Source: DASZIT01 sp963770635 (GTDB lineage: Bacteria; Actinomycetota; Acidimicrobiia; Acidimicrobiales; RAAP-2). Taken from it: 64,000 nt of DNA. Where the stretch lies: NCBI GenBank assembly GCA_963770635.1, contig CAVYQI010000005.1:434001-498000 (forward strand), in the 5' to 3' direction. The position numbers and the translations under genes are program-made. Position 1 is the stretch's first letter. Each line of letters opens with the position of its first letter. Below the pieces are notes generated by a model. It did not search any database. It worked only from the letters and a program-made list of their open reading frames with translations, and had not been told where the DNA came from. Positions 17,713-26,087 of this stretch are shown here, one piece after another.

Positions 17713-18922
17713 TCAACGGGCGGCCAGGAGGGCGGCCACCCTGTCCAGCACCGCATCGGCCACCGCCAGCTTGCTGGTCACCGGAACCTCGGTGGTGTGC
17801 CCGTCGGCTCCGAGCACCGTCACCGCGTTGGTGTCGTGGTCGAATCCCACCCCGGGCGCCGACACGTCGTTGGCCACCATCAGGTCGACCCCCTTGCCCA
17901 CCAACTTCGCCGTCGCCCGCTCGCTGACCTGATCGGTCTCCGCCGCGAAGCCGACCAGGACCTGGGTGCCGGTCCGGCGCCGACCGAGCTCGGCCAGGAT
18001 GTCGGGTGTCGGCTCGAGGATCAGATCGGGGACCCCATCCGATTTGTGCAGTTTGGACAGCGCCGCGCTTTCGGGCCGGAAATCGGCCACCGCCGCCGCC
18101 ATCACCACCACGTCGGCGTCGACCGCCAGCGACAGCACCGCCGCCTCCATCTCCGCGGCGGTCTCGACCCGGTGCACCGACACCCCGGTGGGCACCGGGC
18201 GTTCGGTGGTGGTGACCAGATCGACCCGCGCGCCCCCGGTGGGCGGCGGCTTCGGCCACCGCGTGGCCCTGCTTCCCCGACGACCGGTTGGTCAGCACCC
18301 GGACCGGATCGATCGGCTCGCGGGTGCCACCCGCCGACACCACCACCCGGATACCGACCAGGTCCCGCCGGGCTCGGGAGCCGAGCAGGCCGAGGACGGT
18401 CTCCACGATCACCTCGGGGTCGGCCAACCGGCCCGAACCGAGGTCGCCGCCGGCCAGCCGCCCGTCTTCGGGGGGGACCACGATCACCCCTCGAGACCGC
18501 AGGGTGGCCAGGTTCTCCTGCACGGCCGGGTGCTCCCACATCTCGGTGTGCATGGCCGGGCACACCACCACCGGCGCGGCGGTGGCCAACAGGGTGGTGG
18601 TCAACAGGTCGTCGGCCAGTCCGCCGGCATACCGGCCCAACAGGTCGACAGTGGCCGGTGCCACCACCACCACGTCGGCCAACTGGCCGAGGCGGGTGTG
18701 GGGAATGGGTGAGGCCTCGTCCCACAGGCTGGTCTGCACCGGCTCGGAGCCGAGGGCGTTGAAGGTGGCGGCGCCCACGAAGCGGGTTGCCCGTTCGGTC
18801 ATCACCGGCGCCACATGCACTCCGGCATCAACCAAACGCCGGCAGACCTCGACCGCCTTGTACGCCGCGATCCCGGCCGACACGCCGAGGACCACGAAGG
18901 GTTTGGTTCCGCCCGTCACCAT
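17713..18922 (-). CDS. coaBC: Phosphopantothenoylcysteine decarboxylase/synthetase, interrupted by one inserted base
   Basis: Bifunctional enzyme of coenzyme A synthesis. The N-terminal flavin decarboxylase CoaC (residues 1-190) has VSAGIAAYKAVEV, APATVDLLGRYAGGLADDLL and PAMHTEMWEHPAV. The C-terminal synthetase CoaB starts near VVVSAGGTREPIDPVR and has TNRSSGKQGHAVAEAA. Near 18231-18237 one base is surplus (a run of five G where four restore the frame), after which the protein continues LVTTTERPVPTGVSVHRVE to the end. Corrected length is 402 aa, normal. ATG at 18922 was chosen over TTG at 18934; it is 17 nt after the rpoZ stop. The break is probably a sequence error. Confidence 0.92.
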
Positions 18923-18939
18923 CGGTCGGGCCAACCGCT

Positions 18940-19314
18940 CTAGTCGGTGGACTCGGTCGCCGCCGGGTCCTCGGTGGTGCCGTCGACGGCGGCCAATCCG
19001 GTGTCCGCGACCAGCGCGGCTTCGGCGGCCAGCGCGGCTTCGGCGGCCAAGGCCGCCTCTTCCTCCGGATCGGGGCGACTGTAGGTGGCCTTACCGGCGG
19101 CCACCTCTTCGAAAGCGATCGACAGGGGCTTGCCCGACAGCGAGGCAACCTGCGGCGGGACCACGACTCCCAATCCTTCGCCCAGGGAGTTGTAGTAACT
19201 GTTCACCTGGCGGGCCCGGCGGGAAGCCAGCGCCACCAACGTGAACTTGGAGTCCACCTTGTCGAGGAGATCTTCGACCGGTGGGTCCATCAATGTGCTG
19301 CGGGGCTGAGCCAT
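18940..19314 (-). CDS. rpoZ: RNA polymerase omega subunit
   Basis: Small subunit that helps assemble RNA polymerase. The conserved part (residues 1-75: MDPPVEDLLDKVDSKFTLV, SRRARQVNSYYNSLGEG, KPLSIAFEEVAAGKATY) is typical of actinobacterial omega. A tail of about 45 Ala/Glu-rich residues includes a duplicated hexapeptide. ATG at 19314 overlaps the gmk stop (TGATG) and has AAGGA five nt before it. Confidence 0.97.
   Translation of the reverse strand: MAQPRSTLMDPPVEDLLDKVDSKFTLVALASRRARQVNSYYNSLGEGLGVVVPPQVASLSGKPLSIAFEEVAAGKATYSRPDPEEEAALAAEAALAAEAALVADTGLAAVDGTTEDPAATESTD
19013..19048 (-). repeat. 18-bp perfect tandem duplication in the rpoZ tail
   Basis: Two exact copies of an 18-mer (19013-19030, 19031-19048), followed by a degenerate third. 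In frame it adds AAEAAL-type hexapeptides to the non-conserved acidic tail of omega. Confidence 0.85.
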
Positions 19315-19985
19315 CACGATCCTTCAGAAGCGTCGTCGGGTAGGGCGCCGGGAGCCTGATCTTCGCCCCCGACAGTTCCGCCAGCCGCGCCCCTGCCCGA
19401 ACGGGCGGTGGAACGGCAATCGTCCACTATACCGGCCACTTCGGCCGCGGCCGGCATCAGGCCGTCGTTGACGACCACCGCATCGGCGATCTGACGCCCG
19501 ATCCTCTCCTCCTCGAACCCCGCCTCCAGCCGCTTGGCCACATGATCCTCGCTGTCCCCCCGGCTCCGCAGCCTTTCCGCCTGGATGTCGGAATTCGGCG
19601 GTAACAGCAGGATGAGGGTGGCGTCGGGCCGCTTGGACCGGACCTGGAGTGCGCCCTGGAGATCGATCTCCAGCAGCACGTCGAAGCCCTCCGGTGGCCG
19701 GGGCACCGGGGTCCCGTAGAGATTGCCGAGGAACTCGGCCCACTCGAAGAAGTCCCCGGCCCGGGCATGCTCCTCGAAGGTCGCCCGATCGACAAAGCAG
19801 TAGGCGTCGGCCGGCTCCCCCGGCCGCTGGGCGCGGGTGGTCCATGACCGGCTGAGCCAAAGCCTCGGGTCGATCTCCACCAGCTTGGCGGCGATGGTCC
19901 CCTTTCCGGCTCCCCCCGGGCCGAAGAGTACGAAGATCAGTGGGTCGGCCCGGCCACCGGCCGGGCCTGGCGATGCGTTGCTCAG
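19314..19985 (-). CDS. gmk: Guanylate kinase, apparent CTG start
   Basis: Phosphorylates GMP to GDP. The P-loop FGPGGAGKGT lies at residues 21-30 when translation starts at CTG 19985. SRSWTTRAQRPGE (GMP binding) and FFEWAEFLGNLYGTP follow, and VLLEIDLQGALQV is normal. The first ATG/GTG/TTG in frame is GTG at 19880, which lies after the P-loop and would give a dead enzyme. The only initiator-like codons upstream are CTG 19985, which overlaps the mihF stop (CTGA), and CTG 19940 directly at the first strand. Shifting frame by one inserted base does not uncover a better start. The CTG 19985 form is 223 aa, near family length. Function sure; start inferred. Confidence 0.9.
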   Translation of the reverse strand: MSNASPGPAGGRADPLIFVLFGPGGAGKGTIAAKLVEIDPRLWLSRSWTTRAQRPGEPADAYCFVDRATFEEHARAGDFFEWAEFLGNLYGTPVPRPPEGFDVLLEIDLQGALQVRSKRPDATLILLLPPNSDIQAERLRSRGDSEDHVAKRLEAGFEEERIGRQIADAVVVNDGLMPAAAEVAGIVDDCRSTARSGRGAAGGTVGGEDQAPGALPDDASEGS

Positions 19986-20299
19986 CGAGCGGTCTCGCGG
20001 AGCAGCGACTGGCGCTGGTTGCTCCCGAGTCCCTGAAGGCGGCGGCTCTCGCTGATCCCCACCGTGTCCATCAGTCGGCGAGCCTTGACCTTGCCGAGGC
20101 CGGGAAGCGACTCGAGCACCGAGATCACTTTCATCTTCCCGATCGTCTCGTTGCCGTCGGCATCGGTAAGGAGTTGGCTCAGGGTCAGCGACCCCATTTT
20201 GAGTCTGTCCTTGACCTCGGCCCGCTCACGGCGGACCCTGGCGGCTTTGGCCAAGGCGGCTTGGCGCTGTTCGGGCGTAAGTGCAGGCGGTTGCGGCAT
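19982..20299 (-). CDS. mihF: Integration host factor, actinobacterial type (mIHF)
   Basis: DNA-binding nucleoid protein of Actinobacteria, unrelated to HU/IHF heterodimers. 105 aa, beginning MPQPPALTPEQRQAALAKAA, with a basic helix (RVRRERAEVKDRLKMGS) and a helix-two-turn-helix with the conserved LESLPGLGKVKARRLMDT segment. ATG at 20299 is chosen because it gives the usual length and a TATCGT box lies 7 nt before it. It heads mihF-gmk-rpoZ-coaBC, an order kept across the phylum. Confidence 0.97.
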   Translation of the reverse strand: MPQPPALTPEQRQAALAKAARVRRERAEVKDRLKMGSLTLSQLLTDADGNETIGKMKVISVLESLPGLGKVKARRLMDTVGISESRRLQGLGSNQRQSLLRETAR

Positions 20300-20306
20300 G
20301 ACCGCG

Positions 20307-20312
20307 ACGATA
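20307..20312 (-). promoter_or_regulatory. -10 box of a leaderless promoter (mihF)
   Basis: TATCGT on the minus strand, 7 nt before the mihF ATG. It shares a gap of about 50 bp with the divergent pxpA gene. Confidence 0.5.
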
Positions 20313-20351
20313 GCGCCTCCACGACCGCTGGTCACCATGAATACTGGAGGG

Positions 20352-21110
20352 GTGGCCGCAGTGGATCTGAACGCCGATCTGGGGGAAGCCGAAACCCTTC
20401 TTCCATCCGACCTGGCGATCCTCGAATGTGTAACGAGTGCCAACCTTTCCTGTGGGTTTCACGCCGGAAATCTGACCGCGATCCAGGCGAGTCTGGTCGC
20501 CGCCCTGGAGCGTGGCGTGACCGTCGGCGCGGACGTCTCCTACCGCGATCGCCAGGGGTTCGGCCGGCGCCCCCGGGAGGTGCCCGCCCCCCAGCTGCGG
20601 GCCGACATCGTCGAGCAGTACGGGATCCTTGTCGGCCTCGCCGGCGACGCCGGCGGGTCGGTGCCCTATATCAAACCCCACGGCGCCCTCTACCACCGGA
20701 TGGGGGTGGACTCGGCGGTCGCCGCGGTGGTGGTGGAGGCGGTGAAAGAGTGCGGGGTCTCGTTGCTGGTGGCTCAGGCCGGAACGGTGGTGGCCGAGTT
20801 GGCCGGCGAGGCGGGGCTGGAGGTGATCGCCGAGGCGTTCGCCGACCGGGGTTATCTCGGCGACGGCCGGTTGGTCCCCCGGGATGATCCGGACGCGGTG
20901 GTCAGCGACCCCCAGGTGGTGGCCAAACGGGCGATCTCCCTGGTGACCCGCGGGGGGATCGAGGCGGCCGACGGCTCGTGGTTGCCGGTGGCCTGCGAGA
21001 CCCTGTGCGTTCACGGGGACACCCCGTCGGCCTCGGTGTCGGCCCGGGAGACCCGTCGGGCCCTCGAGGCCGCCGGTGTGGCCGTCCGCAGTTTCGCCCC
21101 CCGGTCGTGA
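20352..21110 (+). CDS. pxpA: 5-oxoprolinase subunit A (LamB/YcsF family)
   Basis: With PxpB and PxpC it forms the ATP-dependent prokaryotic 5-oxoprolinase, which opens the lactam of pyroglutamate to glutamate. 252 aa. Family motifs: VDLNADLGEAE, ANLSCGFHAGN, IKPHGALYHRMG and CVHGDTPSA. Start options are ATG 20337, GTG 20352 and GTG 20361; GGAGG at 20346-20350 fits the last best, and all give an intact core. The 3' end overlaps pxpBC (GTGA). Plus strand, opposite to the surrounding backbone. Confidence 0.93.
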   Translation: MAAVDLNADLGEAETLLPSDLAILECVTSANLSCGFHAGNLTAIQASLVAALERGVTVGADVSYRDRQGFGRRPREVPAPQLRADIVEQYGILVGLAGDAGGSVPYIKPHGALYHRMGVDSAVAAVVVEAVKECGVSLLVAQAGTVVAELAGEAGLEVIAEAFADRGYLGDGRLVPRDDPDAVVSDPQVVAKRAISLVTRGGIEAADGSWLPVACETLCVHGDTPSASVSARETRRALEAAGVAVRSFAPRS

Positions 21111-22789
21111 TCCGACAGGTCACTCCGTTCGGAGACTCGGCGTGGCTGGTGGACGTCGACAGTGTCGACGAAGCGCAACAGCTGGCTCGCACCCTGCAAC
21201 AGGAGACGACCGTCGACACCGCCCCGGTGACCGTCGGCGACATCGTCGTCGGGTTCCGCTCGGTGGTGGTGCACGTTGACCCGCTGACCAACGACCCCGA
21301 ACGATACCAACCCTGGCTGGGCGGTCTCGACGTGTCCCACCGGGCGGGGTCCGATCCGCCGAGCCCACCGCTACCGAGTCGACGGTTCGATGTACCGACC
21401 ACCTTCGACGGCCCCGATCTCGTCGACGTCGCGGCCGCCGCCGGCATCACCGCCGATGCGGTCATCGACCGGTTGACCGGATGTGATCTACGCGTGGCGT
21501 TTCTCGGCTTCTCTCCCGGGTTCCCCTATCTCATCGGATTGCCGCCGGAGCTGGAAGGCATCCGGCGGCGGGCAACGCCGCGCACCTCGGTGCCACAGGG
21601 CTCGGTGGCGCTGGCCGGTGGATTCGCCGCCATCTACCCGCAGCCGACGCCGGGGGGCTGGAGGCTGGTCGGATGGACTTCGCTGCCACTGTTCAACCCG
21701 GATGTCGCCCCCTACGCCCGGTTGCGGGCCGGCGACGTCGTGCGGTTTCGTCACGCCGACCCCGAAGACGGGGCCGACCAGATCGGCGCCGACCGCCACC
21801 CGTCTCCCGCGGGACGTCCGCCTCGTCGGGCCCAGGGCCGGCGTTTCGTCGAAGTCCTCGAACCCGGCCTCCTGAGTCTGGTCGAAGACGGGGGCCGTAG
21901 GTCGGTGGCGTCGATCGGAGTCCCCGACGCCGGCCCGGCCGATCCCGACTCGATGCGGTTGGCCAACCGGTTGGTCGGCAACCCCGACGACGCCGCGGTG
22001 ATCGAGGTCACCGCTCGGGGCCCCACCCTCCGGTTCCGCGGAGACGCCCACATCGGGGTGGTGGCAGCCACCCGCGATGCCGTCGATCTCGCCATCGACG
22101 GTCTTGTCGTGGCGACCGACACGGTGGTGCCGGTCCGGAACGGACAGACCCTGGCCATGGCCCAACTGCGCCGGGGACTGCGTGCCTATATCGCCGTTGC
22201 CGGAGGGATCGAGATACCGCGGGTCGTCGGCTCTCGGTCGTCCGATGTGCTGAGCGGGCTCGGTCTCGGTCCTCTGGTGGTCGGCGACCAACTCGATCTC
22301 GGCCCCCCTGACCATCCCCGCGGGTTCCTCACCCCGGCGGGATCGGACGGGTCGGGCGCCGATCCGACCGTGATCCGGGTCATCGAGGGCCCCCATGGGT
22401 TCGGACCCGCCGAACTCGAAACGCTCTGTTCCACCGGCTGGAGGGTGACGGATGCCTCCAACCGGGTCGGACTCCGGCTGTCGGCTCCAGACGCCCTCCT
22501 GTCGTCCCCGGGCCGGATCGAGTCGACCGGTACCGTCACCGGCGCGGTGCAGGTCCCTCCCGATGGTCAACCGATCGTCCTGATGGCCGACCATGCCACG
22601 GTGGGTGGCTACCCGAACATTGCCTGTGTGATCGCCGCCGACCTCGCCCGGCTCGGCCAGCTCCGGAGCGGAGACCGCCTCGAGTTCGAGTTGGTCACCC
22701 GGTCGATGGCCCTGGAAAGCCTCATCGAGCACGAGCGAGTGCTGACCAACCGGGTCTCGGGATGGTTCCCGGCCGAGTCCGGAACCTGA
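21107..22789 (+). CDS. pxpBC: 5-oxoprolinase subunits B and C fused (PxpBC, KipI-KipA type)
   Basis: 560 aa fusion. Residues 1-230 are PxpB (KipI/allophanate hydrolase subunit 1): QVTPFGDSAWLVDV, VAFLGFSPGFPYLIGLP, PRTSVPQGSVALAGG and QPTPGGWRLVGWT. Residues about 245-560 are PxpC (KipA/subunit 2): VLEPGLLSLVEDGGRRSV, GVPDAGPADPDSMRLANRLV and AYIAVAGGIEIPRVVGSRS. Separate genes are commoner. The fusion and the GTGA overlap with pxpA imply fixed stoichiometry. KipI-type proteins can also inhibit histidine kinases in Bacillus, but the presence of pxpA makes oxoprolinase the better reading. Confidence 0.93.
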   Translation: MIRQVTPFGDSAWLVDVDSVDEAQQLARTLQQETTVDTAPVTVGDIVVGFRSVVVHVDPLTNDPERYQPWLGGLDVSHRAGSDPPSPPLPSRRFDVPTTFDGPDLVDVAAAAGITADAVIDRLTGCDLRVAFLGFSPGFPYLIGLPPELEGIRRRATPRTSVPQGSVALAGGFAAIYPQPTPGGWRLVGWTSLPLFNPDVAPYARLRAGDVVRFRHADPEDGADQIGADRHPSPAGRPPRRAQGRRFVEVLEPGLLSLVEDGGRRSVASIGVPDAGPADPDSMRLANRLVGNPDDAAVIEVTARGPTLRFRGDAHIGVVAATRDAVDLAIDGLVVATDTVVPVRNGQTLAMAQLRRGLRAYIAVAGGIEIPRVVGSRSSDVLSGLGLGPLVVGDQLDLGPPDHPRGFLTPAGSDGSGADPTVIRVIEGPHGFGPAELETLCSTGWRVTDASNRVGLRLSAPDALLSSPGRIESTGTVTGAVQVPPDGQPIVLMADHATVGGYPNIACVIAADLARLGQLRSGDRLEFELVTRSMALESLIEHERVLTNRVSGWFPAESGT

Positions 22790-22840
22790 TCCCGAGCTCC
22801 GGCGTCGGTTGGCCGCATGACGTTTCCGGGCGCAGGTCAC

Positions 22841-22846
22841 TACAGT
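22841..22846 (+). promoter_or_regulatory. -10 box of a leaderless promoter (aldehyde dehydrogenase)
   Basis: TACAGT, 6 nt before the ATG at 22853, in the 63-nt gap after pxpBC. Suggests the dehydrogenase is transcribed separately from pxpA-pxpBC. Confidence 0.5.
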
Positions 22847-22852
22847 CGGGCC

Positions 22853-24370
22853 ATGGCCAGCATCGAAGAAACCCGCACGGTGGTCGGCGAGGACGCCACC
22901 ACCTTCGAATCGCTCAATCCCGCCACCGGCGACGTCGTCGACACCTTCCCCATCGACCGCGAGGTGGCGGTGCGGTTCGCGGTGGAACGGGCCCGGGCGG
23001 CGTCGGACTGGTGGCAGTCCATCGGTTTCGACGGCCGGGCCCAGCACCTGGCCGCCTACAAAGGAGAGCTGGCCCGGCGCATGGACGAACTGGCCGAACT
23101 CATCCACCGGGAGAACGGGAAACCGCACGCCGATGCCGTTCTCGAGGTCACCCTGGTCATCGATCACCTTTCGTGGGCGGCCGGCCACGCCCGCCGTATC
23201 CTCGCCCCCCGTCCTGTCTTCCCCGGCCTACTGGCCCTCAACAACTCGGCCAGCGTCGAGTACCAGCCTCTCGGGGTCATCGGGGTGATCGGACCCTGGA
23301 ACTATCCGGTGTTCACCCCGGCCGGGTCGATCGCCTACGCACTGGCGGCCGGGAACGCAGTGGTGTTCAAACCCAGCGAGTACACCCCGGCTATCGGCAG
23401 GTGGTTGGTCGACGCCTGGGCCACTGCCGTCCCCCGGGGTAGGGATGTCTTCACCCTGGTGACCGGGTTGGGTGACACCGGGGCCGCGCTGTGCCGCTCG
23501 GGCGTCGACAAGATCGCCTTCACCGGTTCGTCGCGCACCGGCCGAAAGGTGATGGCAGCCTGCGCCGAGAACCTGGTGCCGGTGCTGATGGAATGCGGGG
23601 GTAAGGACGCGCTGATCGTCGACGATGGCGCCGATCTCGACGCGGCGGCCGACGCCGCGCTCTGGAGCGGGATGAGCAACGGGGGACAGACCTGCATCGG
23701 CACCGAACGGGTGTATGCCACCGAGGCGGTGTACGACCAATTCGTTTCCCTCCTCACCGAGAAGGCGGGCAAGCTCCATCCCGGGTCGGGAGACCAAGCC
23801 GACTGGGGTCCCCCGACCATGCCCTCGCAGATGGAGGTGATCCGGCGCCATGTCGGAGATGCCATCAAGGCCGGCGGTCGGGCGGTGGTCGGAGGTGTCG
23901 ACACCGTGAAGGCGAACGGGGTGGATCCGACCATCCTGGTCGGGGTACCGGAGGACTCGGCGGCGGTCGCCGAGGAGACGTTCGGGCCTACCCTGACCGT
24001 GGCCAAGGTGCGCGACGCCGAAGAGGCACTCACCCTCGTCAACGCGTCCACCTACGGACTGGGCGGCGCCGTCTTCACCCGCACCCGGCAACGGGGAATC
24101 GATCTGGCCCGGCGGATGCGATCGGGAATGGTGTCGGTGAACTCGGTGCTGACCTTCGCCTTCGTCCCCGGGCTCCCGTTCGGTGGGGTCGGCGAGTCGG
24201 GGTTCGGGCGGATCCACGGCCCCGACGGTCTGCGCGAGTTCTCGCGGGCCAAGTCGATCACCGCCCAACGTTTCGCCCTGCCCATGAACCTGACCAGCTT
24301 CAACCGGCCGGCGAAGGCGACTGATGTGCTGTCCAAGCTGATGAAGCTGGTGTACGGCCGCCGCCACTGA
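22853..24370 (+). CDS. NAD(P)-dependent aldehyde dehydrogenase family protein
   Basis: 505 aa enzyme that oxidises an aldehyde to the acid; the substrate is not predictable. Cofactor-binding and catalytic motifs are present: GPWNYPVFTPAGSIAYALAA, KIAFTGSSRTGRKVM, the general-base Glu in LMECGGKDALI, the nucleophile Cys in NGGQTCIGTERVY, and EETFGPTLTVAKV. LPFGGVGESGFGR near the end is characteristic. Residues after about 475 carry a hydrophobic/basic tail (LMKLVYGRRH) that may touch the membrane, as in fatty-aldehyde dehydrogenases; that is speculative. ATG at 22853 is chosen over upstream in-frame starts because of the TACAGT box. Confidence 0.92.
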   Translation: MASIEETRTVVGEDATTFESLNPATGDVVDTFPIDREVAVRFAVERARAASDWWQSIGFDGRAQHLAAYKGELARRMDELAELIHRENGKPHADAVLEVTLVIDHLSWAAGHARRILAPRPVFPGLLALNNSASVEYQPLGVIGVIGPWNYPVFTPAGSIAYALAAGNAVVFKPSEYTPAIGRWLVDAWATAVPRGRDVFTLVTGLGDTGAALCRSGVDKIAFTGSSRTGRKVMAACAENLVPVLMECGGKDALIVDDGADLDAAADAALWSGMSNGGQTCIGTERVYATEAVYDQFVSLLTEKAGKLHPGSGDQADWGPPTMPSQMEVIRRHVGDAIKAGGRAVVGGVDTVKANGVDPTILVGVPEDSAAVAEETFGPTLTVAKVRDAEEALTLVNASTYGLGGAVFTRTRQRGIDLARRMRSGMVSVNSVLTFAFVPGLPFGGVGESGFGRIHGPDGLREFSRAKSITAQRFALPMNLTSFNRPAKATDVLSKLMKLVYGRRH

Positions 24371-24389
24371 GAGCATCGGTTTGAGGTGG

Positions 24390-24405
24390 CTGGGCCCCAT
24401 CCCAG
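24390..24405 (+). terminator. Short hairpin after the aldehyde dehydrogenase
   Basis: CTGGG, 6-nt loop, CCCAG, 20 nt past the stop. Five pairs and no T tract. The remaining 100 nt before the DHA2 gene hold a TTGCAA...AATAGT pair that could be its promoter, though the spacing (about 20 nt) is long. Confidence 0.25.
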
Positions 24406-24506
24406 ATGGAGACGAATGGAATAGTTCGACCGGTTCCGTACGTTGCAACCACAAACCTGGTGAGTGGCAATAGTGGCTGCTTCGCCCGAGTTCGACGGAG
24501 GCACTG

Positions 24507-26030
24507 ATGAGCACAGCGACCTTTCCCGAGGTTCCCGGCGGCGTCTCGGAAGGCGAGGCCAATCACGCCCGAAGATGGTGGATCCTGGCGGTGCTGGGGA
24601 TCGCCCAGTTGATGGTCATCCTCGACAACACCATCGTCAATATCGCCCTCCCGACGGCCCAGCACTCCCTTAATTTCTCCAACGCCGATCGGCAGTGGGT
24701 GGTGACCGGATACTCACTGGCCTTCGGCAGCCTGCTGCTCCTCGGGGGCCGTATCGGCGACATCATCGGTCGGAAACGGACCCTGATGATCGGGTTGGTC
24801 GGCTTCGCCTTCGCCTCGGCGCTCGGTGGTGCATCGGTCAACTTCGTCATGCTGGTCATCGCCCGCTCCGTCCAGGGTGCCTTCGGGGCACTGCTTGCCC
24901 CTTCGGTCCTCGCCCTTTTGACCACCACGTTCACCGATCCGGCGGAGCGTGGGAAGGCGTTCGGTATCTACGGCGGCATTGCCGGTGCGGGCGGAGCCCT
25001 CGGGCTCCTGCTGGGCGGCATCCTCACTTCTTACGAATCCTGGCGGTGGACCCTGTTCGTGAACCTTGTCTTCGCTGCGGTTGCCGGCACCGGCTCTCTG
25101 CTATGGCTCAAGAACGACAAGGCCGCCGACCGTGACCCGGTGGACATGCGAGGCTTGTTCCTGGTCACCGGGGGGCTGTTCAGTCTGGTCTACGGCCTGT
25201 CGCATGCCGAGACCACCGCCTGGAGCAATCCCTACACCATCGGGTTCCTGGTCCTGGGTGCGGCACTGCTGGCTGTTTTCGCCTTCGTCGAGACACGGGC
25301 CGCCTATCCCCTCCTCCCGCCCCGGGTGGTACGCAATCGGACCCGGGGTGGCTCGATCTTGGCCATGCTCTTCGCCAGTATCGGGGTCTTCGGCGTGTTC
25401 CTCTTCCTCACCTACTACATGCAGGGAATCTTGGGGTTCAGCCCGGTAAAGACCGGAATCGCCTTCCTGCCGATGGTCGTCGCCCTGGCCACCATGGCCC
25501 AGATCTCCAACCGGGTGCTGCTGCCCAAGATCGGGCCCAAGGTCATCGTCCCGATCGGCATGCTGATGGGTGCGGCGGCGATGTACATGCTCCATCGGGT
25601 CGGCCTGCACAGTTCGTATGCCAGTCACGTACTGCCCTATCTGATCCTCCTCGGCCTTGGCTTCGGGATGAGCCTGGCTCCGTCCTTCAGCACCGGGACC
25701 TTGGGTCTGCAGCCCCACGACGCCGGCGTCGGATCGGCCACCCTCAACACCAGCCAGCAGGTCGGGGGGTCCATCGGCACCGCGCTGCTCAACACCGTGG
25801 CTGCCGGGGCCGTCTCGGCCTATCTGGTCGGGAAGATCGCCAGCCGGGCCACCCTCCAGGCGGCCGCCCTGCACAGTTACACCACCGCGTTCCTGTGGTC
25901 GTCGCTCATCTTCGTGGCCGGGGCCGTGGTCGCCGGGTTGGTGCTCAGGGGCGGGAACCTGATCGAGCTCGCCGGATCCCCGACGCCGGAAGCGGAACCC
26001 GAACCCGAAACAGTCCTGGTCTCTACCTGA
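24507..26030 (+). CDS. DHA2-family drug:H+ antiporter (14-TMS MFS)
   Basis: 507 aa polytopic membrane exporter. Motif A is GGRIGDIIGRKRTLMIGL, the DHA2 entrance motif is VILDNTIVNIALPTAQ, and motif C is GIYGGIAGAGGALGLLLGG. About 14 hydrophobic segments run to residue 485, then a short acidic tail. The relatives are EmrB/QacA-type multidrug or antibiotic exporters. ATG at 24507 has GGAGG five nt upstream. No regulator is adjacent; the nearest gene is a convergent MBL-fold hydrolase 57 nt away. Confidence 0.92.
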   Translation: MSTATFPEVPGGVSEGEANHARRWWILAVLGIAQLMVILDNTIVNIALPTAQHSLNFSNADRQWVVTGYSLAFGSLLLLGGRIGDIIGRKRTLMIGLVGFAFASALGGASVNFVMLVIARSVQGAFGALLAPSVLALLTTTFTDPAERGKAFGIYGGIAGAGGALGLLLGGILTSYESWRWTLFVNLVFAAVAGTGSLLWLKNDKAADRDPVDMRGLFLVTGGLFSLVYGLSHAETTAWSNPYTIGFLVLGAALLAVFAFVETRAAYPLLPPRVVRNRTRGGSILAMLFASIGVFGVFLFLTYYMQGILGFSPVKTGIAFLPMVVALATMAQISNRVLLPKIGPKVIVPIGMLMGAAAMYMLHRVGLHSSYASHVLPYLILLGLGFGMSLAPSFSTGTLGLQPHDAGVGSATLNTSQQVGGSIGTALLNTVAAGAVSAYLVGKIASRATLQAAALHSYTTAFLWSSLIFVAGAVVAGLVLRGGNLIELAGSPTPEAEPEPETVLVST

Positions 26031-26087
26031 GCCTGGTGACCTGCGTCTCGGGGCATCGGCGTCGTCCGGGGCATCGGAGTCCGGACC

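Noticed and set aside
21488..23188. Minus-strand ORF of 566 codons opposite pxpBC
   Set aside because: No recognisable motif; pxpBC on the plus strand shows complete PxpB and PxpC signatures, so this is a shadow frame.
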